Source of the DNA: Amylolactobacillus amylophilus DSM 20533 = JCM 1125
GTDB lineage: Bacteria > Bacillota > Bacilli > Lactobacillales > Lactobacillaceae
Length of the DNA: 64,000 nt
Direction: 5' to 3'
Assembly: GCF_001936335.1 (NCBI RefSeq)
Contig: NZ_CP018888.1
Location: forward strand, 1,240,001-1,304,000
Position numbers and translations under genes: made by a program. This document shows positions 37,378 through 46,104 of this stretch, piece by piece. The notes below the pieces were generated by a model that was not told the origin of the DNA, searched no databases, and saw only the letters and a list, made by a program, of their open reading frames with translations. Within the stretch, counting starts at the first letter, position 1, and each line of letters opens with the position of its first letter.

Positions 37378-37629
37378 ATGAACAAAAAAATTTATCGTTC
37401 TACCGATGATCGACTATTAGCTGGTGTAATCGGTGGTCTAGCAGAATATTGGTCAATAGATAGCACGAAACTAAGAATTATTTTTGCTATTTTGTTGGTA
37501 GTTTCACTTAGCACGTTAACCCTGTTGTACCTATTATTGTGGTTCATCATCCCCCAGAAGCCGTCCACGACAGACTTTGTTGAGGAAGATGTGGTCGACG
37601 AGACGAACGATCGAGAGGAAGAGAATTAA
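37378..37629 (+). CDS. PspC domain protein (YvlC-like)
   Basis: PspC-domain membrane protein of 83 residues. The N-terminus (I-Y-R-S-T-D-D-R-L-L-A-G-V-I-G-G-L-A-E-Y) is the standard PspC start, followed by two closely spaced membrane helices (~33-63) and an acidic tail. Such proteins take part in envelope-stress responses. A yvlC-yvlD pair lies upstream of hprK in B. subtilis, and the same position is kept here. The stop codon overlaps the next gene start by one base (TAATG), indicating co-translation. Confidence 0.88.
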   Translation: MNKKIYRSTDDRLLAGVIGGLAEYWSIDSTKLRIIFAILLVVSLSTLTLLYLLLWFIIPQKPSTTDFVEEDVVDETNDREEEN

Positions 37630-37895
37630 TGAGTGGTTTTCTAGCAATATTAATACTGGTTTTAATTGCGGCGTTGATTATTAGTATTTTCTTCGGTGCC
37701 ATTGCCTTCGTCATCCGCTTTGCTGTGCCTATCTTGGTGATTGCCTTGGCTATTTGGCTCTATAATCGGTACAAGAAGCCAACTAACGGTTCAACCGGGA
37801 CAACAAAGACCTACACGAATTCAACTAGTCAAGACACAACTAGAAAAGAAGCCCGTGACGTTGAAACAAATGACGTGAAGGCCGACGAGCAATAG
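37629..37895 (+). CDS. Small membrane protein of unknown function in yvlCD-like cluster
   Basis: An 88-residue protein I do not recognise. Residues ~4-45 are strongly hydrophobic and probably form two membrane helices separated by a short turn near F-F-G-A-I. The remainder is a polar, Thr/Lys/Asp-rich tail, probably disordered and cytoplasmic. It is translationally coupled to the PspC gene and to the holin-like gene (1-nt spacing), so all three probably act together, plausibly in membrane-stress adaptation. The function is inferred from context only. Confidence 0.75.
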   Translation: MSGFLAILILVLIAALIISIFFGAIAFVIRFAVPILVIALAIWLYNRYKKPTNGSTGTTKTYTNSTSQDTTRKEARDVETNDVKADEQ

Positions 37896-37896
37896 G

Positions 37897-38253
37897 ATGA
37901 AGTTTATAATCAGAGTGTTCATCAACGCATTGGTCCTAGTCGCGCTAGCGGGAATGTTCCCCGCGATGATTGCCGTTGAAAGTTTTGGCTTTGCGCTCTT
38001 GGCAGGCCTGTTCATCACCATCATCAACGGAACAATCCGCCCGCTGTTGCAGTTGCTAGCGTTACCAATCTCCTTTCTGACCTTTGGTATTTTCGCGTTG
38101 ATTATCAACGGAATTTCCTTAGAGTTGGCAATTAGCTTCGCCGGCAATCAAATTGTGATTAATGGTTTCTTCAATGTTATTATTGTTTCGCTTGTACTGT
38201 CATTCGTACAAAGCTTGGTCTTCAAGTTTCTAAACGAAAATTTCAAATTTTAA
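37897..38253 (+). CDS. Phage holin family 4 / YvlD-like membrane protein
   Basis: A 118-residue protein of the YvlD family (misleadingly named phage holin family 4). Four hydrophobic segments span nearly the whole length (~3-23, 28-45, 52-75, 90-110), with the conserved N-G-T-I-R-P-L-L-Q turn (~47-55). No lysis role is expected; in B. subtilis yvlD belongs to an envelope-stress operon. It completes the three-gene cluster and is followed by a strong terminator before hprK. Confidence 0.88.
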   Translation: MKFIIRVFINALVLVALAGMFPAMIAVESFGFALLAGLFITIINGTIRPLLQLLALPISFLTFGIFALIINGISLELAISFAGNQIVINGFFNVIIVSLVLSFVQSLVFKFLNENFKF

Positions 38254-38284
38254 AAAAGCGCCCTGATTTTTAGGCGCTTTTTTA
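38252..38284 (+). terminator. Terminator after the yvlD-like gene
   Basis: An 11-bp stem AAAAAAGCGCC / GGCGCTTTTTT. Confidence 0.92.
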
Positions 38285-38338
38285 GTACCTAAATGGTAAA
38301 CTGGAACAAGTAAGTTGATTAAATCGTGAGGTATAAAA

Positions 38339-39283
38339 ATGACTGAGAACGTGAAAATTAGCGACATGGTGCACGATAACGGCCTGAAGGTTTATGCGGG
38401 CGCTGATTACCTGAAGAATAAATCGGTGGGCGTGACGGATATTTCCCGTCCCGGGTTAGAACTGACCGGCTACTTTGACTTCTATCCGCATGAACGGATT
38501 CAGTTACTTGGAATGACCGAGGTCTCCTATGCGAATGAACTCACGCAGGAGGAACGCCTGAGCGTGTTCGACCGGATGTGTAAAGAAGAGGATACCCCCT
38601 GCTTCTTAATCTCCCGGGGGCTAGCTGCACCTGACGAACTGTTAGAGAAGGCGACTGAGTACAAGATTCCGGTTCTTAGTTCTCAGTTATCGACAACAAG
38701 ACTCTCGAGTGTCATTACCGAGTACTTAGAATACAGGCTGGCAGAACGGCGGAGTATCCATGGCGTGCTGGTCGATATCTATGGTCTAGGTGTCTTGATT
38801 ATGGGTAGTTCCGGTGTTGGTAAAAGTGAGACTGCACTGGAACTCGTGAAGCGGGGCCACAGGCTAATCGCTGACGATCGAGTTGACGTCTTTCAACAAG
38901 ACGAGAAGACGGTGGTCGGTGAGGCGCCAGCCATCTTGAAGCACCTCCTGGAGATTAGAGGAATTGGCATCATCGACGTCATGAATCTCTTCGGTGCAGG
39001 AGCAGTTCGGGCCTCAACCCCAATCTCACTTGTTGTTAACCTCGAGAATTGGGACAATGATAAGAACTATGACCGTGTCGGTTTCGAGACGGAATCCATG
39101 CCGATTTTCGACGTAAACATCCCGAAGATTACCGTACCAGTGAAGGTTGGACGTAATCTGGCCATCATTATCGAGGTTGCCGCCATGAACTTCCGTGCGA
39201 AGAATATGGGCTACGATGCCACCAAGAAGTTCGAGGAGAACTTGGCGAACCTCATCCAAGACAACACAGAGAAGGAGCAATAA
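38339..39283 (+). CDS. hprK: HPr kinase/phosphorylase
   Basis: Bifunctional enzyme (314 residues) that phosphorylates or dephosphorylates HPr at Ser46, controlling CcpA-dependent catabolite repression and sugar uptake. The C-terminal kinase domain has Walker A G-S-S-G-V-G-K-S (~155-162), the following L-I-A-D-D-R-V-D and the HprK signature [10 protein letters not shown] (~ 205). The start follows a weak GAGG context. lgt begins 2 nt after its stop, as in most Firmicutes. Confidence 0.96.
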   Translation: MTENVKISDMVHDNGLKVYAGADYLKNKSVGVTDISRPGLELTGYFDFYPHERIQLLGMTEVSYANELTQEERLSVFDRMCKEEDTPCFLISRGLAAPDELLEKATEYKIPVLSSQLSTTRLSSVITEYLEYRLAERRSIHGVLVDIYGLGVLIMGSSGVGKSETALELVKRGHRLIADDRVDVFQQDEKTVVGEAPAILKHLLEIRGIGIIDVMNLFGAGAVRASTPISLVVNLENWDNDKNYDRVGFETESMPIFDVNIPKITVPVKVGRNLAIIIEVAAMNFRAKNMGYDATKKFEENLANLIQDNTEKEQ

Positions 39284-39285
39284 TT

Positions 39286-40128
39286 GTGCAATTTATCGCT
39301 AACGCAATTGATCCGATTGCATTTCGTTTCGCCGGCCGCGACGTTCGTTGGTATGGTATTTTAATTGGAATAGGGATTGTCATCGCCGTTTGGATGTCCA
39401 TGGCGGAGGCGAAAAGACGCCAGATTATGCCGGACGATATCATTGATCTGTTGTTGTGGATCGTGCCGATTGGCTTCATCGGAGCGCGTGCTTATTATGT
39501 CATCTTTGAGTGGGGCTACTATTCAGCCCACCCGGCGCAGATTTTTGCCATCTGGAACGGCGGAATTGCCATTTATGGTGGACTAATTGCCGGCCTCATT
39601 ACCCTGATTATTTTCTGCTACTACAAAGTTTTGCCAGCATGGCTGGTCTTAGATATCATCACACCAGGCGTGATGGCTGCACAAATACTCGGACGTTGGG
39701 GTAACTTTATGAACCAAGAGGCATATGGCGCTAAAACAACATTGAGCTTCCTCCAAGGGCTTCATCTACCCCAGTTCATCATCGATCAGATGTGGATCAA
39801 CGGTGCATACCGGCAACCCACATTTTTGTATGAATCATTCTTCAATCTGATTGGACTGATTATCATTCTGGCATTACGCCACAAGAAGGACCTTTTCAAA
39901 CGTGGTGAGATCGTGCTTAGCTATGTATTATGGTATAGTGTAGTTCGATTCTTCGTTGAGGGGATGCGGACTGATAGCCTGTACATCTTCAACACGATTA
40001 GGGTCTCACAGGCGTTGTCAGCGGTCTTGTTCTTCGTCGTCATCGGTCTGTTCATTTACAGACGGCGCGTGACTAAGCCTGAGTGGTATCTGGCGGGCAG
40101 TGGGTTGAAGTACCCATATCATCGGTAA
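39286..40128 (+). CDS. lgt: Prolipoprotein diacylglyceryl transferase
   Basis: Membrane enzyme (280 residues) that attaches diacylglycerol from phosphatidylglycerol to the lipobox cysteine of lipoproteins such as PstS. Seven membrane segments are expected. The Lgt signature is visible at G-R-W-G-N-F-M-N-Q-E-A-Y-G (~141-153), together with the conserved R and the Y-G-G-L-I segment (~91). The start codon is GTG 39286, with GAAGGAG inside the end of hprK. gpsA follows. Confidence 0.95.
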   Translation: MQFIANAIDPIAFRFAGRDVRWYGILIGIGIVIAVWMSMAEAKRRQIMPDDIIDLLLWIVPIGFIGARAYYVIFEWGYYSAHPAQIFAIWNGGIAIYGGLIAGLITLIIFCYYKVLPAWLVLDIITPGVMAAQILGRWGNFMNQEAYGAKTTLSFLQGLHLPQFIIDQMWINGAYRQPTFLYESFFNLIGLIIILALRHKKDLFKRGEIVLSYVLWYSVVRFFVEGMRTDSLYIFNTIRVSQALSAVLFFVVIGLFIYRRRVTKPEWYLAGSGLKYPYHR

Positions 40129-40143
40129 AAAGTGGAGGAAATA

Positions 40144-41163
40144 ATGAAAAAAATTGCAGTCATTGGTGCAGGTTCATGGGGCACGGTTTTGGCCTCACTA
40201 TTAGCCGATAACGGCCATTCTGTGACACTTTATGGTAACCACCAAGAGGTGTTAGACGAGATTATCAATTTCCACACAAACAAGCGGTACCTGGCGGCAA
40301 CATTTAAGACGAACGAGCGGATTGCAGTGACCATCGACCTTAAAGCAGCAGTGCAGGGACAGGATATGCTCTTACTGGTGATTCCGACGAAGGCAATTAG
40401 AAGCGTTGGTGCGTCCATCGCCACAATCTTGGCACAGAATAACGCACAACCAATCATTGTGAGCGCGACAAAAGGGATTGAACCCGGGTCAAAGAAGCGA
40501 GTCTCGCAAATCATTGCGGAGGAGATCTATCCTGCTCAAACAGACAAAATTGCGATTATTTCTGGACCGAGTCACGCGGAAGGCGTAGCTCAAAAGGACT
40601 TGACTGCGCTGTCTGTTGCCAGTGAATCAACGGCTGTAGCTGAATTGGTGCAGGAAACTTTTAGTAACGATTACCTCAGACTATACACGACGAACGACGT
40701 GATTGGGGTCGAGGTTGGCGGTGCGACCAAGAATGTGATTGCGCTGGGGGCTGGCTTATTATATGGTAAGGGCTTCGGCGATAACGCGAAGGCAGCACTC
40801 ATGACACGTGGCTTAGCTGAGATGACGCGACTCGGCGTACGACTGGGGGCACAACCGCTGACCTTTAGCGGTCTGTCTGGTATCGGCGATTTGATTGTGA
40901 CGTGCACGAGTACGAATTCTCGGAACTGGCGTGCCGGCCGTGAACTGGCTAAGGGTAAGGGCCTCGAACAGACGTTGAGTGATATGGGAATGGTTGTCGA
41001 GGGTGTCCTGACGGCAAAGGCCTTGCATGAACTGAGCCAGGAGTTAAACCTAGAGATGCCGATTTCAGCTGCTATTTATCGCTTCTTGTATGAAGATTCA
41101 TCAGTTGATGCAGAAATAGCGCGGATGATGGGACGGGAGAATAAACCCGAACTCGAATTCTAG
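40144..41163 (+). CDS. gpsA: Glycerol-3-phosphate dehydrogenase [NAD(P)+]
   Basis: Converts dihydroxyacetone phosphate to sn-glycerol-3-phosphate for phospholipid synthesis. The 339 residues begin with the nucleotide-binding G-A-G-S-W-G-T (~7-13). The catalytic Lys region G-G-A-T-K-N-V-I-A (~190) and the C-terminal G-D-L-I-V-T-C-T-S (~247) are intact. ATG 40144 has GTGGAGGA at proper spacing; the earlier in-frame codon overlaps that SD. It ends the hprK-lgt-gpsA group. galU, often found between gpsA and trxB in lactobacilli, is missing here. Confidence 0.96.
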   Translation: MKKIAVIGAGSWGTVLASLLADNGHSVTLYGNHQEVLDEIINFHTNKRYLAATFKTNERIAVTIDLKAAVQGQDMLLLVIPTKAIRSVGASIATILAQNNAQPIIVSATKGIEPGSKKRVSQIIAEEIYPAQTDKIAIISGPSHAEGVAQKDLTALSVASESTAVAELVQETFSNDYLRLYTTNDVIGVEVGGATKNVIALGAGLLYGKGFGDNAKAALMTRGLAEMTRLGVRLGAQPLTFSGLSGIGDLIVTCTSTNSRNWRAGRELAKGKGLEQTLSDMGMVVEGVLTAKALHELSQELNLEMPISAAIYRFLYEDSSVDAEIARMMGRENKPELEF

Positions 41164-41178
41164 GACTGAGCAACACAG

Positions 41179-41206
41179 TTGCATCTTTTCTTTAAAAGAG
41201 TAAAAT
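41179..41206 (+). promoter_or_regulatory. trxB promoter
   Basis: TTGCAT (41179) and TAAAAT (41201) with a 16-nt spacer, 32 nt before the trxB start. Confidence 0.6.
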
Positions 41207-41237
41207 AAACTTATTAAAAGTAAGGAGCCAATTGTAA

Positions 41238-42179
41238 ATGACGAAAAAGTATGATGTGATTGTGATTGGTGCTGGACCGGGTGGCTTGACTGCCGGCCTG
41301 TATGCATCACGTTCAAATCTTTCAGTACTCATCTTGGACCGGGGTATTTATGGCGGTCAGATGAACAATACTGGTGATATTGAGAATTATCCTGGTTTCG
41401 AACTTATTTCAGGTCCTGATTTGTCGGAGAAGATGTACGCTTCAGCAACGAAGTTTGGTGCTGAGTATGCGTACGGTAATGTCAAAAACGTGACGGACCA
41501 CGGAGAGTATAAATTAGTCGAGACTGACGAAGGCGACTTCGAGGGGAAGACGGTCATCATCGCTACTGGCGCAGAGCATAAACATCTTGGCGTACCTGGT
41601 GAGGAAGATCTTTCAGGTATGGGTGTTTCGTACTGTGCGGTGTGTGATGCAGCATTCTTCAAGAACCGTGAAGTAGTGGTTGTTGGTGGTGGTGACTCTG
41701 CTGTTGAGGAGGGGCTCTACCTGACTCAGCTGGCGAGCAAGGTAACGATTATTCATCGCCGTGATCAACTCCGTGCACAACAGATTCTGCAACAGCGTGC
41801 CTTTGCCAACCCTAAAATCGAATTTGTGTGGAATGCCATCACAGAGGAAATTGTGGGAACAGAGAATAAGACTACCGGTGTGAAATATCGTGATAAGAAC
41901 ACCGGTGAAGAGCACGTTGTGCCAGCTGATGGTGTCTTCATCTATGTTGGAATCATGCCAATGACTGATAAGTTTAAGGAGCTGAACATCACCGACGAGA
42001 ATGGCTGGATTATCACTGATGAGAAGATGCGGACAAGTGTGCCTGGCATCTTCGCTATCGGCGATGTCCGGGCCAACCAGCTACGCCAAATCGCCACTGC
42101 GGTTGGCGATGGTGGTATTGCCGGTCAAGGTGTCTACGAGTATCTCCAAGAGACGAATAGTCTCACGCAAACTGCATAA
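41238..42179 (+). CDS. trxB: Thioredoxin reductase
   Basis: FAD/NADPH flavoenzyme (313 residues) that keeps thioredoxin reduced. The FAD motif G-A-G-P-G-G (~11-16), redox-active C133-A-V-C136, the NADPH site G-G-G-D-S-A (~152-157) and the C-terminal A-I-G-D-V (~272) are all present. AAGGAG precedes the start. It has its own promoter and terminator, so it is a single-gene unit. It provides reducing power for oxidative-stress defence together with the SpxH and PerR systems elsewhere in this window. Confidence 0.96.
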   Translation: MTKKYDVIVIGAGPGGLTAGLYASRSNLSVLILDRGIYGGQMNNTGDIENYPGFELISGPDLSEKMYASATKFGAEYAYGNVKNVTDHGEYKLVETDEGDFEGKTVIIATGAEHKHLGVPGEEDLSGMGVSYCAVCDAAFFKNREVVVVGGGDSAVEEGLYLTQLASKVTIIHRRDQLRAQQILQQRAFANPKIEFVWNAITEEIVGTENKTTGVKYRDKNTGEEHVVPADGVFIYVGIMPMTDKFKELNITDENGWIITDEKMRTSVPGIFAIGDVRANQLRQIATAVGDGGIAGQGVYEYLQETNSLTQTA

Positions 42180-42194
42180 TCTACTTCTAAATTC

Positions 42195-42220
42195 AAAAGC
42201 TTGTTTTCAAGCTTTTTTTT
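42195..42220 (+). terminator. Terminator after trxB
   Basis: AAAAGCTTG / CAAGCTTTT 9-bp stem, 4-nt loop and T-run. Confidence 0.92.
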
Positions 42221-42277
42221 GTTGGTCGGAAACAGTATCATAGAGTATGAAATGTAAATGTTTTGAAGGAGAAAAAG

Positions 42278-44002
42278 ATGACTTTGATGACACAAGTAAA
42301 ATACTGGCAGGAGAACGAGAACTTGCCACTCGAAATGAAGCAGCAGTTGGCTGATCTAGCACAGAATCCCGACTGGGTCCAAGATGCTTTTGGTGCCGAC
42401 TTGGAATTCGGTACAGCCGGTATGCGTGGCTTAATGGAGCCAGGCACGAATCGGATGAACCTCTTCACGGTTGGCAAAATCACTGAGGGATTGGCCCGGT
42501 TAATCGATGAACTCGGTGCTGAATATAAGGCTCGTGGTGTTGTAATCTGTTATGATCCACGCTATAATTCTGCCGCCTTTGCGCAGCATGCAGCGTTAAT
42601 CCTTGGTGCACATGGTATCCAAGTTTATCTGTTCGATTCATTACGGCCAACGCCGGAGCTTTCCTTCACAATTCGTTATTTGACTGCGTATGCGGGAATT
42701 ATGATTACTGCAAGTCATAATCCCAAACAATATAACGGCTATAAGATTTATGGCCCGGATGGGGGGCAGATGCCACCGGCAGAGGTGGATAGTGTCGTGA
42801 AGTACGCTGAGGCCATCGACGATATTTTCGCAGTGCAGACCGGTAATCTCTCCGAACTCCGGCAAGCGGGCACGATTCAATTAATTGGTGAGAACGTCGA
42901 TCAGGCTTATTTAGCACAGCTTCAGACCGTGAACGTCGATCGCAAGTTGATTGCTGCTGAGGCAGACAACTTACCGATTGTCTACTCACCTCTGCATGGT
43001 ACAGGTAATGTGTTGTACCAGCGTGTTTTCGGTGAGAATGGTTTCAAAAACGTGCATATTGTCCCAAGCCAGGCAATTCTCGATCCGGAATTTATCAGTG
43101 TGCCATCACCGAATCCCGAGTCCCCAGCCGCTTTCACAGAAGGCATTAAGCTGGCTAAAAAGGTGGGTGCAAAGCTAATCATTGCCACCGATCCCGATGC
43201 CGATCGGATGGGCTGTGCAGTCCTTAATCAGGCCGGTGAATATGAACTATTGACAGGGAACCAGATTGCAGCCTTGATGACGAATTACCTGCTGACGGGA
43301 ATGAAGAAGAGCGGCGAGCTGACTGCGCAACTAGAGATTGTCAAATCGATTGTTTCAAGTGAGCTCCCATTCGTGATTGCCACAAGTTTTGGTATCAAGA
43401 CGAAAAATGTACTAACGGGCTTTAAGTATATTGGTGAGGAAATCGAGCACCTAAACCAGACAGGTAGCGGGAAGTTTGTCTTCGGGTTCGAAGAGAGCTA
43501 TGGTTTCTTGTTTAAGGACTTTGTCCGCGATAAGGATTCCCTTCAAGCCGCGCTCATGATGGCCGAGGTTGCTGCATACTATTCAAGTCGCGGATTGACG
43601 GTTGCTGAGGGCTTAGAGGAACTATCACAACAATTTGGTTACTTCGCCGAAGAGACGAAATCAATCGAGATGACTGGCCTTGATGGTTTAAGCAAGATGA
43701 AGGCAATGATGGAGAAACTCCGGAGTGAAACTGTTACGGAAATTGCCGGTGTACAAGTGATGCGCTACGAGGATTACCTGGCACAGACTGCCGTGGTAGA
43801 CGGGAAGACGACTGCGTTCACTGATTATCCAAAGGCAGACGTCTTGAAGTATTACTTGGCTGACGATACATGGATTGCGCTCCGGCCATCCGGGACTGAA
43901 CCTAAGGTCAAAGTATACGTTGGTGTGCGTTCCGACTCAACGGAACATGCCCATGCCAATGTGACGCGTTACCAGTCTGCTTTTGCTGAATTACTAAACT
44001 AA
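42278..44002 (+). CDS. pgm: Alpha-phosphoglucomutase
   Basis: Phospho-sugar mutase of 574 residues interconverting glucose-1-phosphate and glucose-6-phosphate, feeding UDP-glucose for wall polymers. The phosphoserine motif T-A-S-H-N-P-K-Q-Y-N-G-Y-K (~142-154), the metal-binding D-P-D-A-D-R (~303-308), the G-F-E-E-S-Y-G sugar loop (~ 410) and the R-P-S-G-T-E-P-K phosphate site (~ 540) are complete. ATG 42278 follows GAAGGAG. Its transcript probably ends at the hairpin just before uvrB. Confidence 0.95.
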   Translation: MTLMTQVKYWQENENLPLEMKQQLADLAQNPDWVQDAFGADLEFGTAGMRGLMEPGTNRMNLFTVGKITEGLARLIDELGAEYKARGVVICYDPRYNSAAFAQHAALILGAHGIQVYLFDSLRPTPELSFTIRYLTAYAGIMITASHNPKQYNGYKIYGPDGGQMPPAEVDSVVKYAEAIDDIFAVQTGNLSELRQAGTIQLIGENVDQAYLAQLQTVNVDRKLIAAEADNLPIVYSPLHGTGNVLYQRVFGENGFKNVHIVPSQAILDPEFISVPSPNPESPAAFTEGIKLAKKVGAKLIIATDPDADRMGCAVLNQAGEYELLTGNQIAALMTNYLLTGMKKSGELTAQLEIVKSIVSSELPFVIATSFGIKTKNVLTGFKYIGEEIEHLNQTGSGKFVFGFEESYGFLFKDFVRDKDSLQAALMMAEVAAYYSSRGLTVAEGLEELSQQFGYFAEETKSIEMTGLDGLSKMKAMMEKLRSETVTEIAGVQVMRYEDYLAQTAVVDGKTTAFTDYPKADVLKYYLADDTWIALRPSGTEPKVKVYVGVRSDSTEHAHANVTRYQSAFAELLN

Positions 44003-44009
44003 TTTGTGG

Positions 44010-44023
44010 CGAAAGTATGTTCG
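44010..44023 (+). promoter_or_regulatory. LexA box upstream of uvrB
   Basis: CGAAAGTATGTTCG matches the Gram-positive SOS consensus CGAACRNRYGTTYG at all defined positions but one. It overlaps a probable uvrB promoter with TAGAAT at 44030. Confidence 0.78.
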
Positions 44024-44053
44024 GAGTGCTAGAATTAAATATATTTTGTAAAT

Positions 44054-44080
44054 AGTTGGATTTTATATCCAACTTTTTTT
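44054..44080 (+). terminator. Terminator/attenuator between pgm and uvrB
   Basis: AGTTGGAT / ATCCAACT stem with a T-run lies downstream of the LexA box and ~19 nt before the uvrB start. Confidence 0.85.
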
Positions 44081-44098
44081 GACGAGGAGGGGAATTAA

Positions 44099-46102
44099 TT
44101 GATAACTAAGCAAAAAGGTGGCACGTTCAAGCTCCACTCAAAATACCAGCCCGCCGGGGACCAAGGCGCCGCAATTACCAAATTGGTTGATGGCTTCAAA
44201 GCTGGCCGTAAAGAGGAGATTCTGGAGGGTGCGACTGGTACTGGTAAGACATTTACCATGGCCAATGTAATTCAGAAGCTGAATAAGCCGACCTTAATTA
44301 TTTCCCACAACAAGACTCTTGCGGGTCAATTATATGGTGAGTTCAAAGACTTCTTCCCCGAGAATGCCGTCGAGTATTTTGTGTCATACTATGACTACTA
44401 CCAACCGGAAGCCTATGTGCCATCTTCTGATACGTATATTGAGAAGGATTCGGCAATCAACGATGAGATCGATCAGCTGCGCCACTCGGCCACTAGTGCG
44501 TTACTGGAGCGCAATGACGTGATTGTTGTCGCCAGTGTCTCCAGTATCTTTGGTCTTGGTGATCCAAACGAGTATGCGAAATCTGTGATCTCACTACGGG
44601 TGGGAATGGAAATGGATAGAAACGAGCTACTCAGACAGCTTGTGACTATTCAATATGATCGGAACGATATCGATTTTCAACGTGGCCGATTCAGAGTCCG
44701 TGGTGATGTAGTCGAAATTTTCCCAGCTGGTAATAGTGAACATGCCTTTCGCGTGGAATTCTTTGGTGATGAAATTGACCGCATTGTTGAGGTTGACTCT
44801 TTGACTGGCGAGATTGTTGGTGAACGTGAACAGGTCTCACTATTTCCGGCAACCCATTTCATGACTAACGATGAACAGATGGAGGCAGCCGTCCGTAGAA
44901 TCAAGGATGAGTTGGACGTGCAAGTGAAGAAGTTCAACGATGAAGGTAAGCTATTGGAGGCCCAGCGGATTAAGCAACGGACGACGTATGATATTGAAAT
45001 GATGCAGGAGCTCGGCTACACGAATGGGATTGAGAACTATTCGCGTCACATGGAAGGTCGTGCAGAGGGTGAGCCACCGTTCACGCTACTTGATTTCTTC
45101 CCTGACGATTTTCTCATCTTAATCGATGAATCACACGTGACGATGCCCCAGATTCGAGGGATGTATAACGGTGACCGGGCACGGAAACAGATGCTTGTGG
45201 ATTACGGCTTTAGGCTACCTAGTGCATTAGACAACAGGCCTTTACGGCTCGAAGAATTTGAACAGCACGTCCACCAGATTATGTACGTCTCTGCGACACC
45301 CGGTCCCTACGAGCTCGAGCGGACGAATTACAAGGTGGAACAGATTATTCGACCAACAGGGCTGCTCGATCCAAAGGTGGAGATTAGGCCGATTGAGGGC
45401 CAGATTGACGATCTAGTTGGTCAGATTAATGAACGCACGAAACGTGACGAGCGGGTTTTTGTCACCACGTTGACCAAGAAGATGGCGGAGGATTTAACCG
45501 ATTATCTGAAAGATCTCGGAATTAAGGTGAAGTACCTCCACAGTGACATCAAAACACTGGAACGATCGGAAATCATTCGTGACCTCCGACTTGGCAAGTT
45601 CGACGTGTTAATCGGAATTAACCTGTTGCGTGAGGGAATTGACGTACCAGAGGTCTCACTTGTAGCGATTTTGGATGCCGATAAGGAGGGATTCCTGCGT
45701 TCTGAACGACCGCTGATCCAGACCATCGGTCGAGCAGCCAGAAATGCACACGGTGATGTAATCATGTATGCTGATAAGATGACAGACTCCATGAAGATTG
45801 CGATTGACAAGACCAATAGAAGGCGGCAGATTCAGGAGCAGTTTAATGAGGAGCATGGGATTACCCCAACAACGATCATCAAACCAATCAGGGCGTCAAT
45901 CTCACTTGTCAAGCAGGTCGATGCCAAAGAAACAGAAAAATCCTTCAAGGAACTTAATTTCGATGAGTTAAGTAAGAAGGAGAAACAAGAATTAATTAAA
46001 AATCTGACCGAGCAGATGCAAAATGCGGCGAAGAAGTTGGACTTCGAGGAGGCTGCAACCTTGCGCGATGCCCTGTTAGAATTAAAGAGTGAAGGTAAAT
46101 AA
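44099..46102 (+). CDS. uvrB: Excinuclease ABC subunit UvrB
   Basis: Damage-verification helicase of nucleotide-excision repair (667 residues). Walker [10 protein letters not shown] (~44-52), the beta-hairpin [10 protein letters not shown] (~98-107), helicase motifs ending in Q-T-I-G-R-A-A-R (~540) and a C-terminal UVR domain (~625-660) that contacts UvrC are visible. The start is TTG 44099, 7 nt after GAGGAGGGG; no better ATG exists. uvrA follows 2 nt after its stop. The LexA box predicts SOS control of both genes. Confidence 0.96.
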   Translation: MITKQKGGTFKLHSKYQPAGDQGAAITKLVDGFKAGRKEEILEGATGTGKTFTMANVIQKLNKPTLIISHNKTLAGQLYGEFKDFFPENAVEYFVSYYDYYQPEAYVPSSDTYIEKDSAINDEIDQLRHSATSALLERNDVIVVASVSSIFGLGDPNEYAKSVISLRVGMEMDRNELLRQLVTIQYDRNDIDFQRGRFRVRGDVVEIFPAGNSEHAFRVEFFGDEIDRIVEVDSLTGEIVGEREQVSLFPATHFMTNDEQMEAAVRRIKDELDVQVKKFNDEGKLLEAQRIKQRTTYDIEMMQELGYTNGIENYSRHMEGRAEGEPPFTLLDFFPDDFLILIDESHVTMPQIRGMYNGDRARKQMLVDYGFRLPSALDNRPLRLEEFEQHVHQIMYVSATPGPYELERTNYKVEQIIRPTGLLDPKVEIRPIEGQIDDLVGQINERTKRDERVFVTTLTKKMAEDLTDYLKDLGIKVKYLHSDIKTLERSEIIRDLRLGKFDVLIGINLLREGIDVPEVSLVAILDADKEGFLRSERPLIQTIGRAARNAHGDVIMYADKMTDSMKIAIDKTNRRRQIQEQFNEEHGITPTTIIKPIRASISLVKQVDAKETEKSFKELNFDELSKKEKQELIKNLTEQMQNAAKKLDFEEAATLRDALLELKSEGK

Positions 46103-46104
46103 GT

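Noticed and set aside
44099-44110. uvrB starting at a later ATG
   Set aside because: The TTG has the only well-placed SD, and conserved N-terminal residues would be lost with later starts.
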